Counted from the first letter of the stretch, positions 53,246 to 62,342 are shown. The stretch is 64,000 bases of DNA from Spongiivirga citrea (GCF_010671565.1 NZ_JAABOQ010000004.1:62001-126000), one strand, 5' to 3'. Notes: generated by a model from the letters alone, not told the origin. Numbers and translations are program-made.

Positions 53246-54523
53246 ATGCCAGATACCACAAATAATCCGAACAGAAGGTCTTGGTTAGACGTTCACCCCA
53301 CTTCCGATTTCCCAATTCAGAATATCCCATTTGGAGTGTTTTTAACGCCAGATGATGTAATTACAATAGGAACTAGAATCGGAAATCACGCCATTGATCT
53401 AGGTGCATTACACCAGCTAGGTTATTTTGATGAAATTCCATTAACGGATGATATTTTTCTTCAAGACACCCTTAATGATTTTATATCGGATGGCAAAAAG
53501 ACATGGCGTTTAGTGCGAAATCGGATTGGTGATATCTTTGATAGGGATAACCCTGCACTGCGCGACAATAAGGTTCATAAAGACATTATCATCTTTAGGA
53601 TGGATGAAATAGAAATGCAACTACCTGTTCAGATTGGTGATTATACCGACTTCTATAGTAGTAAGGAGCATGCAACTAATGTAGGAACTATGTTTCGTGA
53701 TCCTAAGAATGCATTAATGCCCAATTGGAAACACCTTCCTGTAGCATATCACGGTCGAAGCTCATCAATTATACCTTCAGGCATTCCTGTTCATAGACCC
53801 AATGGTCAAACCATGCCTCTAGGCGCCGACACGCCGGTTTTCGGTCCTTCAAAACGAGTAGATTTTGAACTAGAAATGGCATTTATCACCACCGATGCTA
53901 ATAATTTAGGAGAACCCATTTCTGTAAATGAAGCTGAGGACTATATTTTTGGGGTTGTGTTATTTAATGACTGGAGTGCACGCGATATTCAGAAATGGGA
54001 ATATGTACCATTAGGTCCGTTTTTAGCGAAGAATTTTGCTTCATCAATTTCTCCATGGATTGTAACATTAGATGCTTTAGAACCATTTAGAGTCGCGACA
54101 CCAGAGCAAGACCCTAAACCAATGGAGTACTTGCAATTTTCAGGAAAGAAAAGTTATGATATTAACCTAGAAGTTTCCCTACAGCCCGAAGGAGCAAAGG
54201 AAACCGTTGTTTGTAAATCGAACTTTAAATATATGTACTGGAATATGTGTCAACAATTGGCACATCATACCGTAAATGGTTGCCCTGTAAATTCTGGTGA
54301 CATGATGGGGTCTGGAACAATTTCTGGTCCTACACCGGACTCCTACGGTTCGATGTTAGAACTAAGCTGGGGTGGTAAAAACAAAGTAATCTTAAACGAT
54401 GGCTCCGAACGCACTTTTATTGAAGATGGTGATACTGTAATTATCAGAGGATTTTGCCAAAATGAACATGTTAGAGTCGGGTTCGGAGAGGTAAGTACTA
54501 AACTATTACCTCCATTTAAATAA
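53246..54523 (+). CDS. fahA: Fumarylacetoacetase
   Basis: A 425-residue enzyme of the last step of tyrosine breakdown, splitting fumarylacetoacetate into fumarate and acetoacetate. The N-terminal SH3-like domain (1-115) is followed by the FAH domain: YTDFYSSKEHATNVGTMFR, the catalytic His in LPVAYHGRSSSI, metal ligands in VDFELEMAFIT and VLFNDWSARDIQKWEYVPLG, and GTISGPTPDSYGSMLEL. Other tyrosine catabolism genes are not in the window. Two perfect inverted repeats precede it. Confidence 0.96.
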   Translation: MPDTTNNPNRRSWLDVHPTSDFPIQNIPFGVFLTPDDVITIGTRIGNHAIDLGALHQLGYFDEIPLTDDIFLQDTLNDFISDGKKTWRLVRNRIGDIFDRDNPALRDNKVHKDIIIFRMDEIEMQLPVQIGDYTDFYSSKEHATNVGTMFRDPKNALMPNWKHLPVAYHGRSSSIIPSGIPVHRPNGQTMPLGADTPVFGPSKRVDFELEMAFITTDANNLGEPISVNEAEDYIFGVVLFNDWSARDIQKWEYVPLGPFLAKNFASSISPWIVTLDALEPFRVATPEQDPKPMEYLQFSGKKSYDINLEVSLQPEGAKETVVCKSNFKYMYWNMCQQLAHHTVNGCPVNSGDMMGSGTISGPTPDSYGSMLELSWGGKNKVILNDGSERTFIEDGDTVIIRGFCQNEHVRVGFGEVSTKLLPPFK

Positions 54524-54616
54524 ATTTTAATATACTGATTATCAATTATTTATAAATTAATTTTCAGTTTGGCATCCTATTTGAAAGTGTAGCTGAATAA
54601 CTTAAACTAAAAAGAG

Positions 54617-55780
54617 ATGAAACAACTATTACTCCTTTTCGTAACTGCTAGCCTAATTGTGGCATGTAGCAGTGTGAAACAAACCGAAAAGGCGGTTGCG
54701 ACTGGTAATTATGACCAAGCGATCGAGACGGCTTTAAGAAATTTAAGAACAAACAAAGACAAGAAGAGAAAGCAACCTTACATTGTGTTGCTTGAAGATG
54801 CATTTGCAAAAGCAGCGTCAAGAGATCTTGAACGAGTTAACTTCTTGACACAAGAAAATAACCCTGCTAAGCTAGAGGAGTTGTATAACACCTATTTGAG
54901 GTTGCAGTCAAGACAGGATAAAATAAGACCTATTTTACCACTTGCTGGTGCCAGTTTTAAGATGGAAAATTATACCAATAACATCTTAAATACCAAAGAA
55001 TCACTTGCATCGTATTTATACGGTAATGCCAATAAGCTTATGCAAACCAATGATAAATTGGATTACAGACAGGCATATGAAGATTTTGAGTACTTAAACA
55101 AGGTTAATCCTGGTTACAAAAATACTAGGGAATTAATGAAGGAAGCCTTACTAAGAGGTAGAGATTATGTATTGATCAAGATGTCGAACGAGTCTGATGT
55201 TGTGATTCCTCAGCGATTAGAAGAAGAGTTGATGAGTATCGACACCTATCAGTTAAATGATCTTTGGAGCGAGTATCATAATGAAAAGCAGAAAAACTTT
55301 AATTATGACTACCAAATGGAATTGGCTTTTAGAAATATCAACATTAGCCCTGAGCAAATTAAGGAAAGACAGCTGGTTCAAGAAAAACTAGTTCCAGATG
55401 GATATGACTATGAATTAGACGGCAATGGAAATGTAAAAAAAGACAGTTTGGGTAATGATATTAAGGTGGAAAAATTCACTAAAGTAACATGCCAGTATTA
55501 TGAGTTTACACAATTTAAAGCAACGCAAGTTACAGCTAACGTAAACTTTACTGATCTTAATACAAAGCAACTAATTGAGAGTTTTCCTATAGCAAGCGAA
55601 TTTATATTCGAACATATTTATGCTAATTATCAAGGTGATAAAAGAGCACTTGCTACTGATTTGTTGAACTATATTAACGCAAGATCAATTCCTTTCCCAA
55701 GTAATGAGCAAATGGTTTATGATACAGGAGAAGACTTAAAAGCGAAATTGAAGAGTATATTGAATCAGAAGCCGATTTAA
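54617..55780 (+). CDS. Helical repeat (TPR-like) lipoprotein
   Basis: A 387-residue lipoprotein (lipobox LIVACSS at residue 17). Helix pairs similar to TPR units run from about 20 to 190 (TEKAVATGNYDQAIETALRN, DYRQAYEDFEYLNKVNPGYK). A more beta-rich C-terminal part follows (VTCQYYEFTQFKATQVTANV). No exact family named. TPR-like lipoproteins often serve as scaffolds in outer-membrane complexes. It stands alone and has a strong terminator. Confidence 0.8.
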   Translation: MKQLLLLFVTASLIVACSSVKQTEKAVATGNYDQAIETALRNLRTNKDKKRKQPYIVLLEDAFAKAASRDLERVNFLTQENNPAKLEELYNTYLRLQSRQDKIRPILPLAGASFKMENYTNNILNTKESLASYLYGNANKLMQTNDKLDYRQAYEDFEYLNKVNPGYKNTRELMKEALLRGRDYVLIKMSNESDVVIPQRLEEELMSIDTYQLNDLWSEYHNEKQKNFNYDYQMELAFRNINISPEQIKERQLVQEKLVPDGYDYELDGNGNVKKDSLGNDIKVEKFTKVTCQYYEFTQFKATQVTANVNFTDLNTKQLIESFPIASEFIFEHIYANYQGDKRALATDLLNYINARSIPFPSNEQMVYDTGEDLKAKLKSILNQKPI

Positions 55781-55802
55781 TTCGGTGACAATTAGAATAA
55801 GG

Positions 55803-55845
55803 AATGGGTTATTGAGCTATTTAATTAGCTTGATAACCCATTTTT
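55803..55845 (+). terminator. Terminator of the TPR-like lipoprotein gene
   Basis: Long stem AATGGGTTAT ... GAGCTA with TAGCTT ... GATAACCCATT, then TTT. Confidence 0.85.
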
Positions 55846-55886
55846 AGTTTGGTGATTTTTGTTGGGATATTATTTATTAATCTGGG

Positions 55887-55946
55887 GTGGGATCCCTCCG
55901 TCTCCGATAAATCGGAGCCACCTCCCTTTACTTAAGGGAGGAGTTT
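55887..55946. repeat. Double-hairpin intergenic element
   Basis: CTCCGATAAATCGGAG (55902-55917, perfect, 2-nt loop) is followed by CCTCCCTT / AAGGGAGG (55921-55928 and 55934-55941), then GAGTTTTTAG. The start GGGATCCCTCCG and the two hairpins match a GC-rich element I recall between genes of many Bacteroidota. Confidence 0.65.
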
Positions 55947-56003
55947 TTAGATAATTGGAAGAACAATATTATTTACTGCCTACTGCTAACTGAATACTGA
56001 AAA

Positions 56004-56396
56004 CTAAACTCGTTCCGCTAGCTGCTGTGTGCTAATATCGCCGTGTGAGGTATGGAATACCACTTCACCGTTTCTAAAAATAAGGAGTTGTGGTGACTGG
56101 TGAAAAACACCAAATCTCGATGCTATCTCATTAGATATCGGTCTAAATTGTAAAAGATCTAAGTAATACACGTCGGCTACGTCTTCGGGAATATCATAGC
56201 TACCCTCAAACTGACGAATAACCATACTGCTTATACCGCATCGGGTTGAATGTTTAAAGATCGCTACGGTTTTGGTTTTAGAAGCCTCAACAATCTCGTC
56301 TAATTGAGTCATATCATTAAGAGGTATCCAATTAACAGATTTTGCACTTCGCTCACCACTGTCGTCAGAATTAAACAATTTATTAAAAAATCCCAT
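56004..56396 (-). CDS. Bacilliredoxin-like protein (YtxJ/BrxC family)
   Basis: A 130-residue thioredoxin-fold protein starting MGFFNKLFNSDDSGE (ATG 56396; the earlier in-frame ATG at 56417 is rejected because the family starts here). The active site is HSTRCGIS, a single cysteine with the T-R-C-G-I-S pattern of BrxC/YtxJ. Later blocks are YYLDLLQFRPISNEIASRFG, VFHQSPQLLIFRNG and HTSHGDIS. Such proteins remove bacillithiol from proteins after oxidative stress, which implies that the organism makes bacillithiol. A TATTTTTG element lies at 56428-56421 on the minus strand. Confidence 0.9.
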   Translation of the reverse strand: MGFFNKLFNSDDSGERSAKSVNWIPLNDMTQLDEIVEASKTKTVAIFKHSTRCGISSMVIRQFEGSYDIPEDVADVYYLDLLQFRPISNEIASRFGVFHQSPQLLIFRNGEVVFHTSHGDISTQQLAERV

Positions 56397-56703
56397 ATTT
56401 TTATTTTGTATTACCAATCACAAAAATAAAGAAGTCTCTCTTATTTACGGTTGCAATTCTATTTTCCTTTTAGTTGAAGTAAGTTTTAAATTATTGGGCT
56501 TTTTGCCATGAAAAAGCTAATTAATATCCCTATATCAAACCAATTAAACCTAGTTTTATAGGTGCGATAGTCGACATTACTATTTAGACCTTACAAAGCG
56601 ACAAAAAGACAGTTTTTTCAAGACTTTAACCGTCATTTTGTCCTGTGGGTTGTATTGGTACAAAGATTGACCTAGGTTGTTTGAACGATAGAATTTTAAA
56701 ACT
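56397..56703. other. Intergenic region between bacilliredoxin and clpB
   Basis: About 300 bases between divergent genes. It holds the TATTTTTG element of the bacilliredoxin gene and a long AT-rich leader for clpB. I could not place a clear -7 element for clpB, nor a known heat-shock operator. Confidence 0.45.
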
Positions 56704-59301
56704 ATGAACTTAAATAATTTCACTATAAAATCACAAGAGGCCATACAGCAGTCGCAACTTATTGCGCAAGAACATGGTCATCAACAAATAGAGAACGAAC
56801 ACCTTTTTAAGGCCATTAGTGAGGTCGATGAAAATGTGCTGCCATTCCTGTTAAAAAAATTGAATGTAAACCCAAGCTTGCTTAATCAAATAATTGATAA
56901 AGAACTTGATAGTTTTTCTAAAGTAAGTGGCGGTCAACTTATGCTATCTCCCGAAGCTGGGAAAACAATTAACGAAGCGACCATTATTGCCAAAAAGCAA
57001 AATGACGAATATGTTTCTATTGAGCATCTAATTCTTGCCATTTTTAAATCTAAAAGTAAAGTAGCACAGATATTAAAAGATCAGGCGGTTACTGAAAAAG
57101 GATTAACAGCTGCTATTGAAGAATTACGCCAAGGAGAAAATGTAAAATCACAAAGTGCTGAAGACACCTATAATTCACTTAACAAATACGCAAAAAACTT
57201 AAATCAGCTAGCCAATGATGGGAAACTAGATCCTGTTATTGGACGCGATGAGGAGATACGTCGTATTCTTCAAATTTTATCAAGAAGAACCAAAAATAAT
57301 CCCATTTTAGTCGGAGAACCTGGTACTGGTAAAACGGCTATTGCTGAGGGATTAGCACACCGTATTATTCAGGGTGATATTCCAGAGAATTTAAAAGATA
57401 AGCAGATATTTGCCCTAGATATGGGTGCCTTAATAGCTGGTGCTAAGTATAAAGGTGAATTTGAAGAACGCTTAAAATCAGTTATCAAAGAAGTTACCAA
57501 AAGTGATGGCGATATCGTATTGTTTATTGACGAAATTCACACCCTAGTCGGTGCTGGTGGTGGCGAAGGTGCGATGGACGCGGCAAACATTTTAAAGCCT
57601 GCCTTAGCTAGAGGCGAGTTACGCGCAGTCGGGGCCACTACCCTAGACGAATATCAAAAATACTTTGAAAAAGATAAGGCGCTAGAACGTCGTTTTCAAA
57701 AAGTGCTCGTTGATGAACCGGATACTGAAAGTGCTATCTCTATCCTAAGAGGAATTAAAGAGAAGTACGAAACACATCATAAGGTACGTATTAAAGATGA
57801 AGCAATCATTGCTGCCGTAGAACTTTCGCAGCGTTATATCACCAATCGTTTTTTACCAGATAAGGCTATTGACCTTATGGATGAGGCAGCATCAAAACTT
57901 CGTATGGAGATCAATTCAAAACCAGAAGAATTGGATGTACTCGATAGAAAGATCATGCAATTGGAAATAGAGATTGAGGCCATTAAGCGAGAAAAAGATG
58001 AAAGTAAATTAAAATCGCTACGCGCCGATCTTGCTAACTTTAAAGAAGACCGAAATGAGATCAACGCCAAGTGGATGAGCGAAAAAGAATTGGTCGACAA
58101 CGTTCAAAAAACAAAAACGGCGATCGAAGATTATAAACTAGAAGCTGAAAGAGCGGAACGTGATGGTGATTATGGTAAAGTAGCTGAAATTCGGTATGGA
58201 AAAATAAAAGATGCGCAAGAACAGTTAGAAGAACTTCAGGTGGAGTTGTCTAAAAATCAAGAAAACTCCTTGATTAAGGAAGAAGTCACGAATGAAGATA
58301 TTGCGGAAGTAGTAGCCAAATGGACGGGAATTCCAGTCACCAAAATGCTACAAAGCGAACGTGAAAAATTATTAAAGCTCGAAGATGAATTGCACAAACG
58401 TGTGGTTGGTCAACAAGAAGCTATTATTGCCGTAAGTGATGCCGTACGACGTTCTCGAGCTGGTTTGCAAGACATCAAAAAACCAATAGGTTCTTTCTTG
58501 TTTTTAGGAACTACGGGGGTTGGTAAAACGGAGTTAGCAAAAGCACTAGCATCATACTTATTTGATGATGAAAATGCGATGACCCGTATTGATATGAGCG
58601 AGTACCAAGAACGTCATTCCGTTAGCAGATTGATCGGTGCACCTCCTGGTTATGTGGGCTATGATGAAGGCGGACAACTTACTGAAGCAGTAAGACGCAG
58701 ACCGTATAGTGTTGTATTGTTAGATGAGATCGAGAAAGCACATCCTGATACTTTTAATATTTTGTTGCAGGTGTTAGATGAAGGACGACTTACAGACAAT
58801 AAAGGTCGGGTTGCCGATTTTAAAAACACAATTATCATTATGACCTCTAATTTAGGAAGTCATATTATTCAGGAAAAGTTTGAAAATATCCCTGATGTTG
58901 ACACTGCAAGTGAGGCCGCTAAGGTTGAATTACTAGGGCTGCTTAAACAATCAGTACGACCAGAATTTATAAATCGTATTGACGACATCGTACTGTTTAC
59001 GCCTTTAACGCAAACAGATATTAAGGCCATTGTAAAATTACAGTTACAACAGGTTATTAAAATGGTGGCAAAACAAGATATCACATTAGATGCGACTGAA
59101 CAGGCCATCGAGCATTTGGCTGAGCTGGGCTTCGATCCGCAATTTGGCGCTAGACCGGTAAAACGAGTCATTCAAAAACAAGTGTTGAATGAGCTGTCTA
59201 AATCTATTTTAGCTGGTAGCATTACAACCGATAGCATTATTTTGCTAGATGCGTTTGACGGTAAACTAGTATTTAGAAATCAGGCTGTAGAAGTTTCATA
59301 A
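56704..59301 (+). CDS. clpB: ATP-dependent chaperone ClpB
   Basis: An 865-residue AAA+ disaggregase that extracts proteins from aggregates with DnaK. It has an N-terminal Clp repeat domain (1-145), AAA1 with Walker [17 protein letters not shown] and Walker [16 protein letters not shown], and a coiled-coil middle domain (about 400-520). AAA2 has [16 protein letters not shown] and [13 protein letters not shown], with the sensor region [17 protein letters not shown] and a C-terminal D2-small domain ([18 protein letters not shown]). Normal length. Confidence 0.97.
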   Translation: MNLNNFTIKSQEAIQQSQLIAQEHGHQQIENEHLFKAISEVDENVLPFLLKKLNVNPSLLNQIIDKELDSFSKVSGGQLMLSPEAGKTINEATIIAKKQNDEYVSIEHLILAIFKSKSKVAQILKDQAVTEKGLTAAIEELRQGENVKSQSAEDTYNSLNKYAKNLNQLANDGKLDPVIGRDEEIRRILQILSRRTKNNPILVGEPGTGKTAIAEGLAHRIIQGDIPENLKDKQIFALDMGALIAGAKYKGEFEERLKSVIKEVTKSDGDIVLFIDEIHTLVGAGGGEGAMDAANILKPALARGELRAVGATTLDEYQKYFEKDKALERRFQKVLVDEPDTESAISILRGIKEKYETHHKVRIKDEAIIAAVELSQRYITNRFLPDKAIDLMDEAASKLRMEINSKPEELDVLDRKIMQLEIEIEAIKREKDESKLKSLRADLANFKEDRNEINAKWMSEKELVDNVQKTKTAIEDYKLEAERAERDGDYGKVAEIRYGKIKDAQEQLEELQVELSKNQENSLIKEEVTNEDIAEVVAKWTGIPVTKMLQSEREKLLKLEDELHKRVVGQQEAIIAVSDAVRRSRAGLQDIKKPIGSFLFLGTTGVGKTELAKALASYLFDDENAMTRIDMSEYQERHSVSRLIGAPPGYVGYDEGGQLTEAVRRRPYSVVLLDEIEKAHPDTFNILLQVLDEGRLTDNKGRVADFKNTIIIMTSNLGSHIIQEKFENIPDVDTASEAAKVELLGLLKQSVRPEFINRIDDIVLFTPLTQTDIKAIVKLQLQQVIKMVAKQDITLDATEQAIEHLAELGFDPQFGARPVKRVIQKQVLNELSKSILAGSITTDSIILLDAFDGKLVFRNQAVEVS

Positions 59302-59320
59302 TACAGATCAATAAAGAGAG

Positions 59321-59356
59321 AAAATCCCATTTCAAATTGAAGTGGGATTTTTTTTG
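59321..59356 (+). terminator. Terminator of clpB
   Basis: Stem AAAATCCCATTTC / GAAGTGGGATTTT, loop AAATT, then a T-run. Confidence 0.88.
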
Positions 59357-59437
59357 ATTCAGATACTTACATAGGTGTATATTCCATTTCTACGCAACCG
59401 TTTGATAAAAGTCGCGTCACCTATTAAACTAGAAATA

Positions 59438-59812
59438 ATGAAAGCTATAATTGGTGTTTTTATCATGACAACGCTCCTATTTTCATGTAATAGTGATGAT
59501 GATACTACTGCCCTATTCAATTGCGGATCGAACACCACTTTAGAGGACTTAGATTGGCTTAGCCAAGAAATAGAACGAAGAGAGCAAAGTGACTCACCCG
59601 ATATGCAATATTGTTTTATTACTCAGGCCCTTTTAAACAATGCTAGTGTTTTTCTATATCATGATTGTAATCCGACTATAACCAAGGTAGTTCAGGTGCT
59701 AAATTGTGGAGGCGAGCCTATTGGTTTTTTGGGTTTAGAGATTGATCAAGGTGCTATTAAAAATGAACGTGTTATATGGAAGCCCGAGGATTTTGCGTGT
59801 GCTGTTGATTAA
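59438..59812 (+). CDS. Small lipoprotein of unknown function
   Basis: A 124-residue lipoprotein (lipobox LLFSC, then NSDDD; start at the ATG 59438; an earlier ATG at 59375 would put 21 residues before the signal). The mature part has several cysteines (NCGSNTTLEDL, YCFITQALLN, LYHDCNPTI, LNCGGE, FACAVD). They are spaced as in small disulfide-linked domains. No family recognised. It lies between clpB and the recombinase gene, on the border of the accessory region. Confidence 0.75.
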   Translation: MKAIIGVFIMTTLLFSCNSDDDTTALFNCGSNTTLEDLDWLSQEIERREQSDSPDMQYCFITQALLNNASVFLYHDCNPTITKVVQVLNCGGEPIGFLGLEIDQGAIKNERVIWKPEDFACAVD

Positions 59813-59924
59813 TAGTTGCCCCTAACATAAATTAAACTGGTAACCGTTATTTAGTATTTCAAATTAGTTATACTGTCTTGCTATTGACAAATATAGTTGA
59901 TATCTTAAGGGATTATTTTTTATT

Positions 59925-61118
59925 ATGTCAACAGTTTATCTTAAGCCACTATATCATCGTGGGAAAGCGCAAATTGCTATTCAGTACGGCTACGACCAAG
60001 ACTTTATAAACCATCTCAAACAGCTTTCTATTGTAAAGTATAGCACCACACATCGCTGTTTCTATTGCGAATTTAACACCCATAATAAAACTAGCTTATT
60101 TGAACACTTAAGGCTCAAAAAATTGTATGTAGATTATAGCGCCTTGATTCAAAAAAGGTCTAGGAAAGTGGTTAAAAAGAAGTCAAATAAGGTGGCTAAA
60201 CAAGTATTAACTACTGAGATGTCTTTGGTATATCAACAATACTTGAGCTATTTAAGAGGAAAACGTTTAAGTTATAATACAATTAAGGTTTATGGTGGTT
60301 TTGTCTTCAATTTTCTAAACTATTTAGATCAAAAACCTCTTGCTACTGTTACCAATAAAGATGTGCGTTTGTTTATTGAAAATGAGATAAAAAACAAACA
60401 TTACGCAATAAGTTCTCACCGCCAATTAGTTAGTGCACTAAAACATTTAGGTGATTGTTTTGTTGAAATTAATTTTTCTGAAATTGAAACATTTCGTCCT
60501 AAAAAAAGTAAGCATTTACCCACTGTTTTGTCTAGTGAAGAAATCATAAACATATTGGTACATACTAAAAATTTAAAGCACCGTACCATTTTGACATTTT
60601 TATACGCCTCTGGATTGCGCATAGGAGAATTATTATCATTAACCCTATCTGATATCGATATTAATCGAAAGCAAGTTTTTATTAGTAACGGAAAAGGGCG
60701 AAAGGACCGATATGTCTCCTTGGCTGATTATTTTTTACCTCTTTTACGTGATTATGTAGTCACCTACAAACCGCAACATTATTTTATTGAGGGGCCTAAA
60801 AACAGCAAATATTCTGCGAGTAGTATTCGAAAATTTTTAGCTCGTTCCTGCGAAGCTGCCGGAATTACTAAAAGAGTTACACCACATACACTACGACATA
60901 GTTATGCTACCCATATGCTCGAAAATGGGGTTGCTCTTCGATATATACAAGAATTATTAGGGCATAGCAAACCAGAAACCACAATGATCTACACTCATGT
61001 AGCACAAAAGAATTTGATGCAGGTAGAAAGCCCTTTGGACTCGCTAGTCAAAAAAATAACAAAAAACGCTAAACAGGAACAAAACTTCCTGTTATCCGGA
61101 AATAATGATGGGATATAA
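59925..61118 (+). CDS. Tyrosine recombinase (integrase)
   Basis: A 397-residue site-specific recombinase. Residues 1-75 form a Bacteroidota-type N-terminal domain with YDQDFINHLKQLSIVKYSTT. A core-binding SAM-like domain follows (about 98-190, YQQYLSYLRGKRLSYNTIKV), then the catalytic domain. The catalytic set is Arg in ASGLRIGELLSLTL, Lys in NGKGRKDRYV, His-x-x-Arg in TPHTLRHSYATHML, His in QELLGHSKPETTM, and Tyr in IYTHV. The tail ESPLDSL is like integron and Bacteroidota integrases, but the extra IntI-type domain before HTLRHS is absent. It directly precedes a cassette-like GNAT gene. A weak promoter (TTG, 20 bases, TATCTTAA) lies near 59878-59908. Confidence 0.93.
   Translation: MSTVYLKPLYHRGKAQIAIQYGYDQDFINHLKQLSIVKYSTTHRCFYCEFNTHNKTSLFEHLRLKKLYVDYSALIQKRSRKVVKKKSNKVAKQVLTTEMSLVYQQYLSYLRGKRLSYNTIKVYGGFVFNFLNYLDQKPLATVTNKDVRLFIENEIKNKHYAISSHRQLVSALKHLGDCFVEINFSEIETFRPKKSKHLPTVLSSEEIINILVHTKNLKHRTILTFLYASGLRIGELLSLTLSDIDINRKQVFISNGKGRKDRYVSLADYFLPLLRDYVVTYKPQHYFIEGPKNSKYSASSIRKFLARSCEAAGITKRVTPHTLRHSYATHMLENGVALRYIQELLGHSKPETTMIYTHVAQKNLMQVESPLDSLVKKITKNAKQEQNFLLSGNNDGI
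61072..61093. promoter_or_regulatory. Inverted repeat in the 3' end of the recombinase gene
   Basis: AACAGGAA (61072-61079) CAAAAC TTCCTGTT (61086-61093), perfect 8-bp arms. It lies just before the cassette boundary at 61144. A recombinase core site is possible; a terminator is unlikely because no T-run follows. Confidence 0.4.
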
Positions 61119-61168
61119 GGTATATTTATTCCTGATATAACAAGTTGGCAGCAATTAATCCAGAAACA

Positions 61169-61675
61169 ATGGAAATAAAAAATAGCGAACTAAATGATAT
61201 TTCAAAAATTTTTGAATTGTATCGAATTGCTACGAATTATATGAAGTCAAAAAATCAGGTCGCTTGGCCTGAATTCTCCAGAAAATTGATTATCGATGAA
61301 ATTAATGACCAGAAACAATGGAAACTTCTAATTGATGAACAAATAGCTTGTATTTGGGCGACAACTCCTAACGATGAATTGATTTGGGGAATAAACAATG
61401 AACCCTCAATATATATTCATAGAATTGTTACCAATCCTGATTTTCGCGGACAAAAACTCGTTAACCAAATCGTAAATTGGGCTGACAAATATTGTATTGA
61501 CAATAACTTGGAATATATAAGAATGGATACTGTCGGTTTAAATAAAGGACTAATCGGACACTATGAAAAACTTGGTTTTGAATTCATAGGAACAAAAGAG
61601 ATTGAAAACACTGATGGATTGCCTGACCACTACAAAGAAGGTCCTGTATGTTTATTTCAAAGAAAAGTAAAATAA
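61169..61675 (+). CDS. GNAT-family N-acetyltransferase (cassette gene)
   Basis: A 168-residue protein beginning MEIKNSELNDISKIFELY. The acetyl-CoA motif A is IVTNPDFRGQKLVNQIVNWA, and motif B is IRMDTVGLNKGLIGHYEKLGF with FEFIGTKE. It transfers an acetyl group to an unknown amine. The ATG at 61169 is chosen over a TTG at 61145, which lies inside the boundary repeat. It is flanked by GTTGGCAGC (61144-61152) and its inverse GCTGCCAAC (61678-61686), and followed by a long palindromic attC-like site, the layout of an integron cassette. Confidence 0.85.
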   Translation: MEIKNSELNDISKIFELYRIATNYMKSKNQVAWPEFSRKLIIDEINDQKQWKLLIDEQIACIWATTPNDELIWGINNEPSIYIHRIVTNPDFRGQKLVNQIVNWADKYCIDNNLEYIRMDTVGLNKGLIGHYEKLGFEFIGTKEIENTDGLPDHYKEGPVCLFQRKVK

Positions 61676-61677
61676 CA

Positions 61678-61810
61678 GCTGCCAACAACGTGTATAATTA
61701 ATTGCTGCGGAATTTCCCTCTCGGAAATTCACTTGAATTAATTAACTTGCCCATACCGCGGAAAATCGTAACGGATTTTCCGCAACTAATCATACACAAA
61801 CCGTTGTAAG
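61678..61810. other. attC-like palindromic recombination site 1
   Basis: The outer arms ACAACG-TGTATAATTAATTGC and GCAACTAATCATACACAAACCGTTGT pair with a short asymmetrical bulge. Inside are two further hairpins, GGAATTTCC/GGAAATTCC-like (about 61710-61730) and GCGGAAAATC / GATTTTCCGC (61758-61767 and 61774-61783). The left end GCTGCCAAC complements the first bases of the GNAT cassette (GTTGGCAGC at 61144), as expected for a cassette that is cut between G and TT. The sequence only partly fits the RYYYAAC / GTTRRRY core rule. Confidence 0.55.
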
Positions 61811-61853
61811 TAATGCGAAAATCCAGCTGAAATTCAACATTTGAACTATAGAA

Positions 61854-61947
61854 GCCAACACACAAACAGCACATTTATTTTTTCGCCGACACATTAGCCA
61901 ACGCTAAAAAAAATAAAAGAGCTGTTTTCCCAATCCCAACGTTAGTA
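61854..61947. other. attC-like palindrome 2
   Basis: GCCAACACACAAACAGCACA ... with ... GAGCTGTTTTCCC and CCAACGTTAG at the end. AAACAGC (61864-61870) and its TTTATTTTTT pair with AAAATAAA and GCTGTTT (61920-61926). The loop carries TTAGCCAACGCTAA. It lies 44 bp after site 1 with no gene between them, and ends before the controller gene of the restriction system. Confidence 0.5.
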
Positions 61948-61967
61948 ATCTAAAATATTTTACTAAA

Positions 61968-62000
61968 TTGCCAATTAATTAGCAAGTTAATAATTGGCAA
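61968..62000. promoter_or_regulatory. Inverted repeat before the HTH gene, probable operator
   Basis: TTGCCAATTA (61968-61977) and TAATTGGCAA (61991-62000), perfect 10-bp arms 13 bp apart, ending 9 bp before the ATG at 62010. This spacing fits binding by a dimeric HTH controller of its own gene. Confidence 0.6.
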
Positions 62001-62009
62001 GTACAAGTT

Positions 62010-62333
62010 ATGGCAACTTTTGGTGAATTTTTGAAAAAGGAAAGAAAACAGAAAGCTCTAAATCAAAGTGATTTTGGACAAATATTTGGCATAATTATGA
62101 CAGATATTAGTAAAATAGAAAACGGACACAAAAAATTTCCTTATGCAAGCCTTGAAAAGCTATCAAAATTTTTAAATAAAGACTATTCCGAAATTAAAAA
62201 TCTATTCGTTGCCGATAAATTAGTTGAAGAGGCTCACAAATATGAATGCTCTGATGCGGTATTTTCAATCGCAGAAACTCAATCAAAATACATAAAAAGT
62301 AAAAATGTTAAACAAGGAAAATTAGCTATTTAA
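62010..62333 (+). CDS. XRE-family HTH controller protein
   Basis: A 107-residue DNA-binding protein. The helix-turn-helix lies at about residues 5-60: FGEFLKKERKQKALNQSDFG, then DISKIENGHKKFPYASLEKL. The C-terminal part (about 65-107) is helical and has no known domain. It is 9 bp before the nuclease-methyltransferase gene, so it is very likely its C protein, controlling its own operon through the inverted repeat at 61968. The combination is known from type II and IIG restriction systems, where delayed expression protects a new host. Confidence 0.88.
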   Translation: MATFGEFLKKERKQKALNQSDFGQIFGIIMTDISKIENGHKKFPYASLEKLSKFLNKDYSEIKNLFVADKLVEEAHKYECSDAVFSIAETQSKYIKSKNVKQGKLAI

Positions 62334-62342
62334 CACGTAATT

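Noticed and set aside
59925-61118. Calling the recombinase a true IntI integron integrase
   Set aside because: The IntI-specific segment between the Lys motif and HTLRHS is missing, and the N-terminal 75 residues are of another type. Only the tail (SPLD) is alike, and many Bacteroidota integrases share it.
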